DNA of 64,000 bases from positions 11,754,543 to 11,818,542 of the forward strand of contig OX422183.1 of assembly GCA_949130485.1 (NCBI GenBank). The letters run 5' to 3'. A program made the translations under genes and the position numbers. The notes under the pieces were generated by a model. The model was given only the letters and a program-made list of their open reading frames with translations, did no database searches and was not told the DNA's origin. This stretch comes from Agelas oroides. Lineage: Eukaryota; Porifera; Demospongiae; Agelasida; Agelasidae. Numbering within the stretch: the stretch's first letter is position 1; every line of letters starts with the position of its first letter. Below, piece after piece: positions 46,801 to 57,236 of this stretch.

Positions 46801-46960
46801 GCTTCAAAAGTAAACATGAGTGAAATTAGGGAGTCTGATTCTGAAGGTGTGTACATAGTTAAAAGTCAGAGTCATGATGGAGTGGAATATGAAGTAGATA
46901 CGAGCAGGTGGCATTGTACATGCATGCACTATTGCTTGGACAGGGAAACCAACAGGTGAG
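43872..46960 (+). pseudogene. MULE transposase with Ulp1-like protease and FAR1-type domains (broken)
   Basis: Read through several frames (43872-44510, 44311-44634, 44589-45764, 45758-46396, 46642-46959). Part one ends in a C48/Ulp1-like fold: the His in GCHWALLF (about 44551) and a Q-x(6)-C-G pair in PFQTCNNICGI (about 44775-44796). The segment after CYYG, where the catalytic Asp should be (about 44603), is where the frame slips. Next comes a FAR1/WRKY-GCM1-like zinc region (FKIKLKSEQEARKW, then HTHCPAQMN and KHDHNHP). Then the MULE catalytic core: Asp in EIMFVDSSSS, Asp in LTDDCSPE, and Glu in NNTNNYAES. At the end is a SWIM-type start (WHCTCMHYCL) that is cut off by type X sequence. Ulp1 fused to a MULE transposase is known in plants (Kaonashi-type); here it appears in an animal setting. 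Several frameshifts and one TAA at about 46538 make it inactive. Confidence 0.8.
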
Positions 46961-46961
46961 C

Positions 46962-47019
46962 CATCGCGGCTATCGCGTTAAATTACAGCTTCAAGAATAT
47001 ACGGAACGACGTACGACAG

Positions 47020-47061
<42 letters not shown>

Positions 47062-47110
47062 CAAAAAAAAAACAAAAAAAAAAAATATATATAATAATAA
47101 TAATAATTGG
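46962..47110 (-). mobile_element. Type X copy 2, GGGGCGAGCG-block end portion
   Basis: GCGGCTATCGCGTTAAATTA and GAATATACGGAACGACGT match type X copy 1 at 41975-42030. It then runs into an expanded AAT/poly(A) tract and a GGGGCGAGCG block shared with the start of type Y copy 1. Confidence 0.7.
47021..47109. repeat. (AAT)n / A-rich / (AT)n tract
   Basis: Simple-sequence expansion of the AATAAT that precedes the GGGGCGAGCG block in the related elements. Confidence 0.9.
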
Positions 47111-48272
47111 GGCGAGCGCAGCGAGCCCCACACTTGTGGTGAAATCGGAAAATTGTCTATATATATGTATATATATATGTATATATATATGTAGGTATGT
47201 TTGGTACGTGCGTATTCCGTATATGCATTCTGCCCTATTTGTGCGCGATGCAATATTTCCGTAATACTGCTTGCTCAAGAGACAGGCTAGAAAGGCTGAA
47301 CAGTGGGAGTCAACGCAACAGGGATTTGAAAACAGTGAGGAAAGGGCGGCACTACTAGCGAGACCGAGACTGATTATTGACGACGTGCTTCGTGACTCTG
47401 CCACCAGCGGGGAGTGCTCAGTGTACAGAGCGATCAGCTTGTGAGAATTCGAATCACAGTGGCCTGCGTGACTCGATCAAGTATGAGCAACAGCTAGAGA
47501 AGAGCTTGTGGAACTCCATACGACAACTCCAGTAATTGTGCTCAGGAAATGAGCTGACAATATAGACTACATCAACAAAGACCTGGCTCCATACTCCATA
47601 GCTGAGAGAATCCTGATTCCACAGCTCTATGGGCTCAGCAAATATCCACTATATAGACATGCACTTGAGGAGACAGTGCCGAAACGTGGAGTCACAGGAA
47701 ACCAATGGAATATACTTGTTCGTACTAAGCTGTTGAACCCTCACCCTTGACTTGCAACTCTTCAGGCCAATTGCTTGGAGACTAAATTTGTTACCTACAG
47801 CTGTAGCTACTACCCCACTGTAATGACACAGTGTGTACACCAGACCAGAGAACAGTCGTCTCCAGCAAATGAGCTTTGCGCAACAGATGAGACTGACCCA
47901 TGAGACTCCGGATCAGAGAGAGACCCGTCTCGAGCAAATGAGCATTGAGCAACAGTAATGACACAGAGTGTGTACAACGAACCCAAGATGAGCCCATACC
48001 CAAGTTATAATTATTGTTCCTTTGAACACTGACATACATTTGATACCCTAGCCTCTTCCCCAGGCATTTTCTGCCTCCAGTTTTACAGGCTACAGTTGGT
48101 GGGGAAGACCTGGGAATGAGACTATTGTTATGTGAGACCATGCATAGATAATAGAGACATCTCTATTACCTATGGTGAGATGTATGCAAGTGGGAAAAGG
48201 TAGTGCTATGAAACGCTAATGCACCATGCAACTCCCTCACGCTCGCCCCACAATGCACTGCATTCCCCTAGT
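47106..48272 (+). mobile_element. GGGGCGAGCG family, type Y copy 1
   Basis: Starts ATTGGGGCGAGCGCAGCG and ends CACAATGCACTGCATTCCCCTAGT. About 1.17 kb. Non-coding apart from short chance ORFs. A (TATATG)n run lies near its start, and a hairpin of the CCTCTTCCCCAGG type near 48050-48125. Confidence 0.8.
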
Positions 48273-48286
48273 TATTACTACTACTA

Positions 48287-49335
48287 ATTGGGGCGAGCGC
48301 AGCGAGCCCCACACTTGTGGTGAAAACGGAAAATTGTCTATATGTATGTAGGTATGTTTGGTACGTGCGTATTCCGTATATATACATCCTGCCCCATTTG
48401 TGCGCGATGCAATATTTCTACACTGTATGTTGACCACCACTGTTGCTCAAGAGACAAGACTAGCAAGACACAATGAAGACAGAAAGGCTGAATAGTGGGA
48501 ACCAACGTAACAGGGACTTGAAAATGGTTAGGAAAGGGAGGCGCGACTAGCAAGACGGAGACTGATTACTAACGTGATGCGTGACACTGCTGCCAACGGG
48601 GAGTGCTCCATGTGCATGTATTAACGACAGAGCGATTAGCTTGTGAGGACCCGAACCAGAGAGGTCTGCGTGACTCGACGAAATACGTAACCGTCGTGAG
48701 CAACAGCTACAGAAGAGCTTCTAAAACCCCATACCACAACTCCAATAATTGTGCTCTGGAAAAGGGCTGACAGTGTAGTCTGCACCACCCTGACTCCATA
48801 CCTCTGAGCTGAGAAAATCCTGATTCCACAGCTGTGTGTGCTCAGCAACTATCAATGCACTATAGACCGTGACTGAGGAGACAGTGCCAAGATTTGGAGA
48901 CACTAGAAACCAACGAAATATATTTGTTCGTACAAAGATGTTGAACCCTCATCCTCAACTTGCAACAGTTCAAGCCGCCTCCAAATATAATGCTTTGAGC
49001 CCTTGTTGCCTGCAGCAGTAGGTACCATTTCACGGTAATGACACAGAGTGTGTACAATGAACCCAAGATTAGCACACATATACCCACGGTATATTGCTCC
49101 ACAAACACCGACATACATTGGATGTCCTACATAGCCTCTTCCCCAGGCGTTCGTCGCCATTAGTTTTACAGGCTACAGTTGGAGGTGGGGAAGACCTGGG
49201 AACGAGACTATTGTTATGTGAGAGGTGGGAAAAGGTAGTGCTATGGATTCCATAGCACTACCTTTTGGTAACGGAACACTAATGTACCATACAACTCCCT
49301 CACGCTCGCCCCACAATGCACTGCATTCCCCTAGT
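48287..49335 (+). mobile_element. GGGGCGAGCG family, type Y copy 2
   Basis: Same ends as copy 1, about 1.05 kb, starting 14 bp after copy 1 stops. Nearly identical to 51866-52933 in opposite orientation. Contains a perfect palindrome GGTAGTGCTATGGA/TCCATAGCACTACC (49230-49265). Confidence 0.85.
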
Positions 49336-49344
49336 AATAATAAT

Positions 49345-50101
49345 ATTCGATGAAAAATCTCGATTCAACTCACTAGTGTGGGGCTCGCTCACGCTCGCCC
49401 AATTATTATTATTTTCTGTCGTACGCCGTTCCGTATATTCTTAACGCTGTAATTTAACGCGATAGCCGCGGGCCGCATGTGGAGTGTAAGTAAAAATTTT
49501 CGTATAACTTGTTACTCTGGGTGAGCTTGTTATGACGACTTGAAGGATAGCCAGGAATGACAGCTGGAGCGTGCGCATCTATTGTACGAGAGATAGCAGT
49601 AGTGTTTTGGCGACGACATTCGGGATAGGCAGCTGGAACGTAGCACCTACTAAGTGTACAAGAGCTAACAGTTGTGTAGAAAAGCTCGTGCAGCTTACCG
49701 AACGCAGTAGGCGGCAGAGATTTGCTCCATAGCTGATGCATGGTGACTTCCCTCTACTATTTCTCAAAGATGCCTCAAGTCTTGAAGGACTATGCATGCC
49801 AGACTGTGTTCTGACTTAGCCTATAACTGCAACAACCAGAGTAGCTGCGTGCTGGTAGGACAAATGGCTCTGTTGTGTGGTACTACCCCATGCCCATGCT
49901 TTGAAAAGCTCTTCTCTGCAACCATGACACTTTTGTAGACAACAGAGTTACAAACCTCGTTTTAGCTACATGCCATGCATGAATGGCCTGTGTGCTGTGA
50001 TTTGATACTTCACTGGCAGTAAAGCCTTAGCTAGATGACAGTCAATGCTGTAGTGCATTGCTTGCTCACGCTCGCCCCACAATGTTCTACATTCCCCTAG
50101 T
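49345..50101 (+). mobile_element. GGGGCGAGCG family, type X copy 3
   Basis: Reverse-orientation partner of 41321-42090. It begins near TCGATGAAAAATC and ends AATGTTCTACATTCCCCTAGT. It follows directly on the end of type Y copy 2. Confidence 0.8.
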
Positions 50102-50102
50102 A

Positions 50103-50690
50103 ATTGGGGCGAGCGCAGCAAGCCCCACACTTGTGGTGCAAACGGAAAATATATGGTACGTGCGTATTCCGTATATGCATTCTGCTCTATTTGTGCGCGA
50201 TGCAATATTTCTACTTTGCACATTCGTTCATATGCTTGCTCAAGAGACAAGACTAGAAAGGCTGAATAGTGGGAATCAACGCAACAGGGACTTGAAAACG
50301 GTGAGGAAAAGGAGGTACTAGTAGCGAGACCGAGACTGATGGTGTGCTTCGTGACTCTGCCACCAACGGGGAGTGCTCAGTGTACAGAGCGATCAGCTTG
50401 TGAGAATTCGAATCACAGAGGCCTGTGTGACTCGATCAAATATCCCTCGTTCAGCAACAACTAGAGAAGAGCTTCTGAAGCTCCATACCACAACTCCAGT
50501 AATTGTGCTCAGGAAATGAGCTGACAAATTATATAGACTACATCAAAAAAGACCTGGCTCCATACTATAGCTGAGAGAATCCTGATTCCACAACTGTATT
50601 GGCTCAGCAAATATCCACTATATAGACATGCACTTGAGGAGTCAGTGCTGAGTCACAGGAAACCAATGGAATATACTTGTGCATGTATAT
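50103..50690 (+). mobile_element. Type Y copy 3, CTAGT end missing
   Basis: Starts AATTGGGGCGAGCGCAGC immediately after the CTAGT of type X copy 3. It follows type Y copy 1 to about AATATACTTGT and is then cut by the oppositely oriented type Y copy 4. Confidence 0.75.
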
Positions 50691-50692
50691 AT

Positions 50693-51681
50693 ACTAGGGG
50701 AATGCAGTGCATTGTGGGGCGAGCGTGAGTGAGTTGTATGGTGCATTAGCGTTCCATACACACTAACTTTTCCCACTTGCATACATGTCATGTAAGAATA
50801 GCCTCATTCCCAGGTCTGACTGTAAAACTATAGGCGGAGAATGCCTGGGGAAGAGGCTATATATCAAATGTATGCCGGTATTTGTGGAGCAATTTAACTT
50901 TGGTATGTGCTAATCTTGGGTTCATTGTATGCACCCTGTGTGTCATCTCTGTGAAATGGTAGCTACTGCAGCAGAAATAAGGTCTCAAAGCAGTTGGAGG
51001 CGGCTTGAACAGTTGTAAGTTAAGGATGAGGGTTCAACACCTTGGTACAAACAAGTACATTCTGTTGGTTTCCTGTGTCTCCAACGTATTCACATCTTGA
51101 CACTGTCTCCTCAAGTCACGGTCTATAGTGCATGGATAATTGCTGAGCACATACAGCAGTGGAATCAGAATTCTCTCACCTATGGGGTATGGAGTCAGGG
51201 TGGTGTAGACTACATTTAATATCAGCCCCTTTCCAGAGCACAATTACTGGAGTTGTGGTATGGGGTTTTAGAAGCTCTTCTGCAGCTGTTGCTCATGAGG
51301 GTTATTTGGTCGAGTCACGCAGACCTCACTGGTTCTGGTCCTCACAAGCTAATCACTGTCTTTAATATACTGAGCACTCCCCGTTGGCGTCAGTGTCACG
51401 CAGCACGTTAATAATCAGTCTCCGTCTTGCTAGTCGAGCCTCCCTTTCCTCATGGTTTTCAAGTCCCTGTTACGTTGGTTCTCACTGTTCAGCCTTTCTA
51501 TCCTGCTAGTCTTGTCTCTTGAGCAACAGTGATCAACATGAATCAACATGCAATGAGGCATCACGCACAAATGGGGCAGGATGTATATATATGGAATACG
51601 CACGTACCAAACATATATACATACATATATATAGACAATTTTCCGTTTACACAAGTGTGGGGCGGGCGCAGCGAGCCCCAA
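50693..51681 (-). mobile_element. Type Y copy 4
   Basis: Minus orientation: ACTAGGGGAATGCAGTGCATT at the left, GGGCGCAGCGAGCCCCA at the right. Diverged from copies 2 and 5 by small deletions. Confidence 0.8.
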
Positions 51682-51865
51682 TGAAAAATCGCAATAGAAC
51701 TGGTGTGGGGCTCGCTCACGCTCGCCCCAATCATCTATGGTCGTACGTATATTCTGTATGCCTTAATTTAACGCGACAGTCGCGCGCCGCATACGGACAA
51801 AAGTAAAATTTCCACTCAGCATGCAGACGTGTCTGCGTGAGTGAAGACACAAGCATAGATAATAT
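51681..51865 (+). mobile_element. Type X copy 4, GGGGCTCGC-end fragment
   Basis: Begins ATGAAAAATCGCAATAGAAC, GTGGGGCTCGCTCACGC, and continues like the start of type X copy 3 until the next element begins. Confidence 0.65.
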
Positions 51866-52933
51866 ACTAGGGGAATGCAGTGCATTGTGGGGCGAGCGTG
51901 AGGGAGTTGTATGGTACATTAGTGTTCCGTTACCAAAAGGTAGTGCTATGGAATCCATAGCACTACCTTTTCCCACCTCTCACATAACAATAGTCTCGTT
52001 CCTAGGTCTTCCCCACCTCCAACTGTAGCCTGTAAAACTAATGGCGAAGAACGCCTGGGGAAGAGGCTATGTAGGACATCCAATGTATGCTGGTGTTTGT
52101 GGAGCAATATAACTTGGGTATATGCTAATCTTGGGTTCATTGTACACACTCTGTGTCATTACCGTGAAATAGTAGCTACTGCTGCAGGCAACAAGGGCTC
52201 AAAGCATTATATTTGGAGGCGGCTTGAACAGTTGCAAGTTGAGGATGAGGGTTCAACATCTTTGTACGAACAAATATATTTCGTTGGTTTCTAGTGTCTC
52301 CAACTTATTCACATCTTGGCACTGTCTCCTCAGTCACGGTCTATAGTGCATTGACAGTTGCTGAGCACACACAGCTGTGGAATCAGGATTTTCTCAGCTC
52401 AGAGGTATGGAGTCAGGGTGGTGCAGACTACACTGTCAGCCCTTTTCCAGAGCACAATTATTGGAGTTGTGGTATGGGGTTTTAGAAGCTCTTCTGTAGC
52501 TGTTGCTCACGACGGTTACGTATTTCGTCGAGTCACGCAGACCTCTCTGGTTCGGGTCCTCACAAGCTAATCGCTCTGTCGTTAATACATGCACATGGAG
52601 CACTCCCCGTTGGCGGCAGTGTCACGCATCACGTTAGTAATCAGTCTCCGTCTTGCTAGTCGCGCCTCCCTTTCCTAACCATTTTCAAGTCCCTGTTACG
52701 TTGGTTCCCACTGTTCAGCCTTTCTGTCTTCATTGTGTTTTGCTAGTCTTGTCTCTTGAGCAACAGTGGTCAACATACAATGTAGAAATATTGCATCGCG
52801 CACAAATGGGGCAGGGTGTATATATACGGAATACGCACGTACCAAACATACCTACATATATATATGTATATATATAGACAATTTTCCGTTTTCACCACAA
52901 GTGTGGGGCTCGCTGCGCTCGCCCTCGCCCCAA
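51866..52933 (-). mobile_element. Type Y copy 5
   Basis: Minus-orientation, near-identical partner of 48287-49335; both encode the same 70-residue chance frame. Its GGGGCTCGCTGCGCTCGCCC end (with a small CGCCCT duplication) abuts the left end of the P-like transposon. Confidence 0.85.
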
Positions 52934-53527
52934 TAACCTTCGGACCGGGATTGGAAACGGATCACGTGCGCTAACTTATCCCCGTATTGAAGCGCTGAAA
53001 CACTCCGCGTTATCAGCAACCTGTGAAAATTTGCACCTCGTAATATTTCACCTAGCCACGAGATTTTATACAGAAGCGGACAAAGAGAGCGATCGAAGGA
53101 CGAATGAGAGCGTAAGAACGGAAAGAGGACGTTCTGGAGCGAACTAAGGTACTTCTTGATTGTTTAATTGTACTTTAGCAGCGTATTGTTTCCTACATTC
53201 TTAATAATGCCCCTTAGTGAACTTTGTTAGCAAGCGTAACGAGACTATGTGGGTGTACTGCGGGACGTAGAGACTTCTGTGCGTAGGTTTGAGGTTTTCA
53301 GTGTATTCCTGGGTAGTTTCTGCGTGGAACGGTACCCGTTTCAAGTGGGTAGAGGAATTATTGATCCATTGAAGAGCCCAGAAAGTGTCAAGAAGATACT
53401 CACACTTATGGCGGAATAGGCTTGCGTTTGTGGGTGTTTTTCATGCTTTGTACACTTTTCCAATTGATTTGGAACTTTTTAGGACGATAGTTCTGTCCAT
53501 ATAGTGTGGAATGGGGTTGATTGCTTA

Positions 53528-56500
53528 GCTGTAAGACCAAGCAAGTGTCAGTTTCACTCAGTTGTTCACACCTGTTCTTGTAGCCATTATCACAGAACTG
53601 GACATCGAAGGTTTCGACTGAGTAGCAAAAAGAATGCAGAGAGGAAAAAGTACAGCCAGAGACCTGCCACTCTGCCTGTGTCTATTCCTCTCAGTGATGC
53701 AATTTCAGTCTAGAAGGTCTCACTCCCCATCGACCTCCTGTCATTCAAGGTCTCCTTACCACTCAAGGCCTTCCTGGATTTGCCCGCAAATTCTTTAGAC
53801 ACCCTACAGGCAAGACTTGTTGCTGGCAAAGCTATCCCTCAAGGTTTGTCATTGCTGATTATGATGTGGCATTTGCATTTTGAAGACATGAGCTTTTTTT
53901 TGGTATTTTGTTTTCTAATTTGTAGGATGGCTTCATGCCTCTCCTGATGCTGGTGATTACACTTCATTTTGCAAGCTACGCTCAGGTCTTCGTGACTCTT
54001 GCACAGTTGAGGGTAGCCTCAGAATCTTTGGTGACTTCACATGGATGTTCTTCTACTGTGGTCGACAGGTGGAACCCAGCCGGACTGCACTGCTTGCAGA
54101 TATTCCAGCAACTTTGAATACAGGTGTTTGCATGTGTGTGTGTGAGTACACATACTCCAATTCCAGTGAATTGTGTGGTTTACAATGTTTATTTATAATA
54201 TTTAGTATCTAGGGTGACTGAAGTGATGGAGAGAGTTGATGCAGCTAAGATTTGCTGTGGTAATCCTGATGACAAGTATGCAGTTTTGCATAACATACGC
54301 AAAGGTCATTTCATGGATTCTTCAGGTTCGCTCAAGTTTGATACACGTGGGCAATAACGTTGAATGTAATTTAGTTTATTTTGCTTATATACAGGAACTC
54401 AGGTTGTGGCATCAGTGGAGTCTGACACTCTTGGGTTCAGTACTATTCGACATGGTGATTGCGAGCTCATTCTAGATGAAAAGGCAAGCATTCGCTGTGA
54501 GAAATGTAAAACAAACCGAAAGTTGCTGAATAGCATGCTAAACCGGTACCAGAGAGGATCCCCAAGTGACAGGGTGAAACCAAGCAGCCACACCAACTTC
54601 CGTCAGCTGTCAACCCCCGAAAAGATTGACCGTCTCCACAATTTGCACCGAGCAAATCGTCAGCTAAAGCAGCGACTTGAGCGAGTTAATCAGCGTATCA
54701 AACAGGTCATTGAACGAGATGGGATTGAACTTGATGAGGTGACTCACTCCGATTTCAAAACCATCATGGAAGAAAGTCGCGAGAAAGCCACAAACACATT
54801 CCCTGATGGTTCATTCCAGAAGCTGTTTTGGGAACAACAGCAACTAGCCTCCTCTGTCAAGGATTCTCGATCAATCAGATGGCATCCAGTTATCATCAAG
54901 TGGTGCATCTATTTGCGGCACCTCTCCAGTGGAGCATATGAAGCACTGCGTTCATCAGGCTGTGTCAAGCTTCCATCACAGCGTACTCTCCGTGATTATA
55001 CGCACTATGTTCGTGCGCTTCCTGGATTCTCCGATGATGTCGACAAACAGCTGATCGAAGCTGCAAAACTTCAAATGTGTGAAGAATTTCAGAAGTATGC
55101 GGTCTTAGTGATGGATGAGATGCACATTAAAGAAGACCTAGTCTACGATAAACACAGTGGAGAGCTTGTTGGCTTCGTCAATCTTGGTGAAACGAACAAT
55201 CACCTCATTCAGTTTGAACACCAGGTTGAGGGCAACACAGGCGAGTACGAACCCCTAGCCAATTCCATGGTTGTCATCATGGTTAGGGGACTGTTCACGC
55301 ACCTTCAGTTTCCCTACGCACAGTTTCCCTGTGCTTCCATTACAGGGGACCTTCTATTCGATCCCCTTTGGGAGGCTGTCTCGAGGGTTGAGATCTGCGG
55401 GTTGAAAGTGATGGCCCTGACCTGTGATGGGACTACAATGAACCGTCGTCTCTTCAAGTTGCACCAAACAGGAACACAGCTAGTGTACAAGGTTGTCAAC
55501 CCAGTTGCCACTGAGCGATACATATACTTCTTCTCCGACACACCACACCTGCTTAAAACGGTGCAAAATGCCTGGCAGAGTAGGAAGCGGCACTTGTGGG
55601 TAAGTACTTAGCATACGTATACATACACACACATTCATACATATATACATACAGTGTCATACGCACAAACTGATTTTAAACCTGTGCCTTTTACAGTGCA
55701 ATGGTAAGGAGATAAAATGGGAGCATTTGGCAGCACTGTATGAGCGTGATAGTGGTGCAGTGAGGGAGGCCCCTGGACTTTCACTGGTCCCCAAACTCAA
55801 GTGGGAGCACATTCATCTCACGTCCTTCTCGAAAATGAGAGTCGACCTTGCTGCACAGATGAGGGAGTAAAATTCCTGTAAATGAGGATTGCAAGTGACT
55901 TCACATACTGAATATCTGTAGGTCCTCAGTGAGTCAGTGGCAACAGCAATGAAGTTGACAGGAGAATCTGAGGTTACTGAGACGGTGAGGTTTGTCACGA
56001 TGTTTGACAGGTTCTTCAACTGCCTCAATGTGAACAACTTCGTGACGGGCTATCACAAAAGAAAGGTGTTTAAGCAGCCCTACAAGTCCGCAAATGACTT
56101 CCGGTTGAAGGTATCTAATTCTAAGGCTCTAGCACTTGAATTAAAATCACTAATCTTTGCTCATTATAATGATTTCAGTGGTTGAAGGAGACCTTTCTTG
56201 GCTATCTGAATGAGTGGGAGCAGAGCGTCAAGGAACGACCAGGATTTTCAAAATTGGAGAAGATGATGTTTCTGAGTCCAGAAACATACTTGGGGTTGAA
56301 GATAACAGGTGTGTTGACACTACTACATCTAATAATACCAACCTCTTTTGAAACTAACAAGTGTGTAGGGGCGTGTTTACATTAATATAACAACCACTGT
56401 CATTGTCTACCCTTCTACAGTGAACTCATTTGTGGAACTTGTGAAGTTTCTCTTCACTATACCTGGCGTGAAGGCATTCCTCAGTGAGAAGCTGTCCCAA

Positions 56501-56654
56501 GACCCTCTGGAGAAGTTTTTTGGTTGCCAGAGACAGAGGGGGAGGGTTAATGAAAACCCTACTGCCACACAGTTTTATAAGAACACACAGGCTTTGAGGG
56601 TCGTAAATTCTTTTTGTATGCCAGAGGAAATTGCCGAGGCAACTTTGAATACAG
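53528..56654 (+). pseudogene. P-element/THAP9-like transposase, multi-exon (damaged)
   Basis: Exon candidates: up to 53843, 53926-54123, 54206-54325, 54395-55599, 55697-55858, 55922-56110, 56179-56308, 56421-56654; phases join. The first piece has an in-frame TAG at 53711. The 54395 exon holds a C-x-x-C pair (IRCEKCKTNRKLL), then a coiled coil (about 54620-54710), then the catalytic core: Asp in VLVMDEMHIKEDLVY and Asp in MALTCDGTTMNRR. The C-terminal exon has KLSQDPLEKFFGC, the D-x-x-E motif of P-type transposases. No THAP finger was recognised at the N terminus. The donor after 55858 reads CAG-ATGAGG where GTGAGG would be expected, so that intron should no longer be spliced. The gene would cut and paste the element bounded by the 25-bp ends. 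Confidence 0.8.
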
Positions 56655-57236
56655 GTGTTTGCATGTGTGTGTGTGAGTACACATACTCCAATTCCAGTGA
56701 ATTGTGTGTTTATTTATAATATTCAGTATCTAGGGTGACCGAAGTGATGGAGAGAGTTGATGCAGCTAAGATTTGCTGTGGTAATCCTGACGACAGGTAT
56801 GCAGTTTTGCATAACATACGCAAAGGTCATTTCATGGATTCTTCAGGTTCGCTCAAGTTTGATACACGTGGGCAATAACGTTGAATGTAATTTAGTTTAT
56901 TTTGCTTATATACAGGAACTCAGGTTGTGGCATCAGTGGAGTCTGACACTCTTGGGTTCAGTACTATTCGACATGGTGATTGCGAGCTCATTCTAGATGA
57001 AAAGGCAAGCATTCGCTGTGAGAAATGTAAAACACACCGAAAGTTGCTGAATAGCATGCTAAACCGGTACCAGAGAGGATCCCCAAGTGACAGGGTGAAA
57101 CCAAGCAGCCACACCAACTTCCGTCAGCTGTCAACCCCCGAAAAGATTGACCGTCTCCACAATTTGCACCGAGCAAATCGTCAGCTAAAGCAGCGACTTG
57201 AGCGAGTTAATCAGCGTATCAAACAGGTCATCCCCA
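56641..57236 (+). repeat. Internal duplication of the transposase exons 54111-54706
   Basis: About 600 bp from AACTTTGAATACAGG to CAAACAGGTCAT is repeated downstream at high identity, including two introns and the CxxC/coiled-coil exon. The second copy is cut at its right end by the next inserted element. It follows directly on the D-x-x-E exon, so a transcript could join a second N-terminal module to the C terminus. Confidence 0.9.

Noticed and set aside
46978-47404. Tyr-, Asn- or Ile-rich frames over the AAT/AT tract
   Set aside because: Simple-sequence artefacts without any domain.
48636-48848. Conserved 70-residue frame (MLSTHSCGIRIFSAQRYGVR) identical in type Y copies 2 and 5
   Set aside because: Identity follows from the DNA being nearly identical. 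The frame is not kept in the more diverged copies 1, 3 and 4, so coding is not supported.
41321-52933. CRISPR-like or satellite array reading of the repeated GGGGCGAGCG blocks
   Set aside because: Spacing is about 0.6-1.2 kb, units stand in both orientations and each block sits at an element end. This is a transposon cluster.
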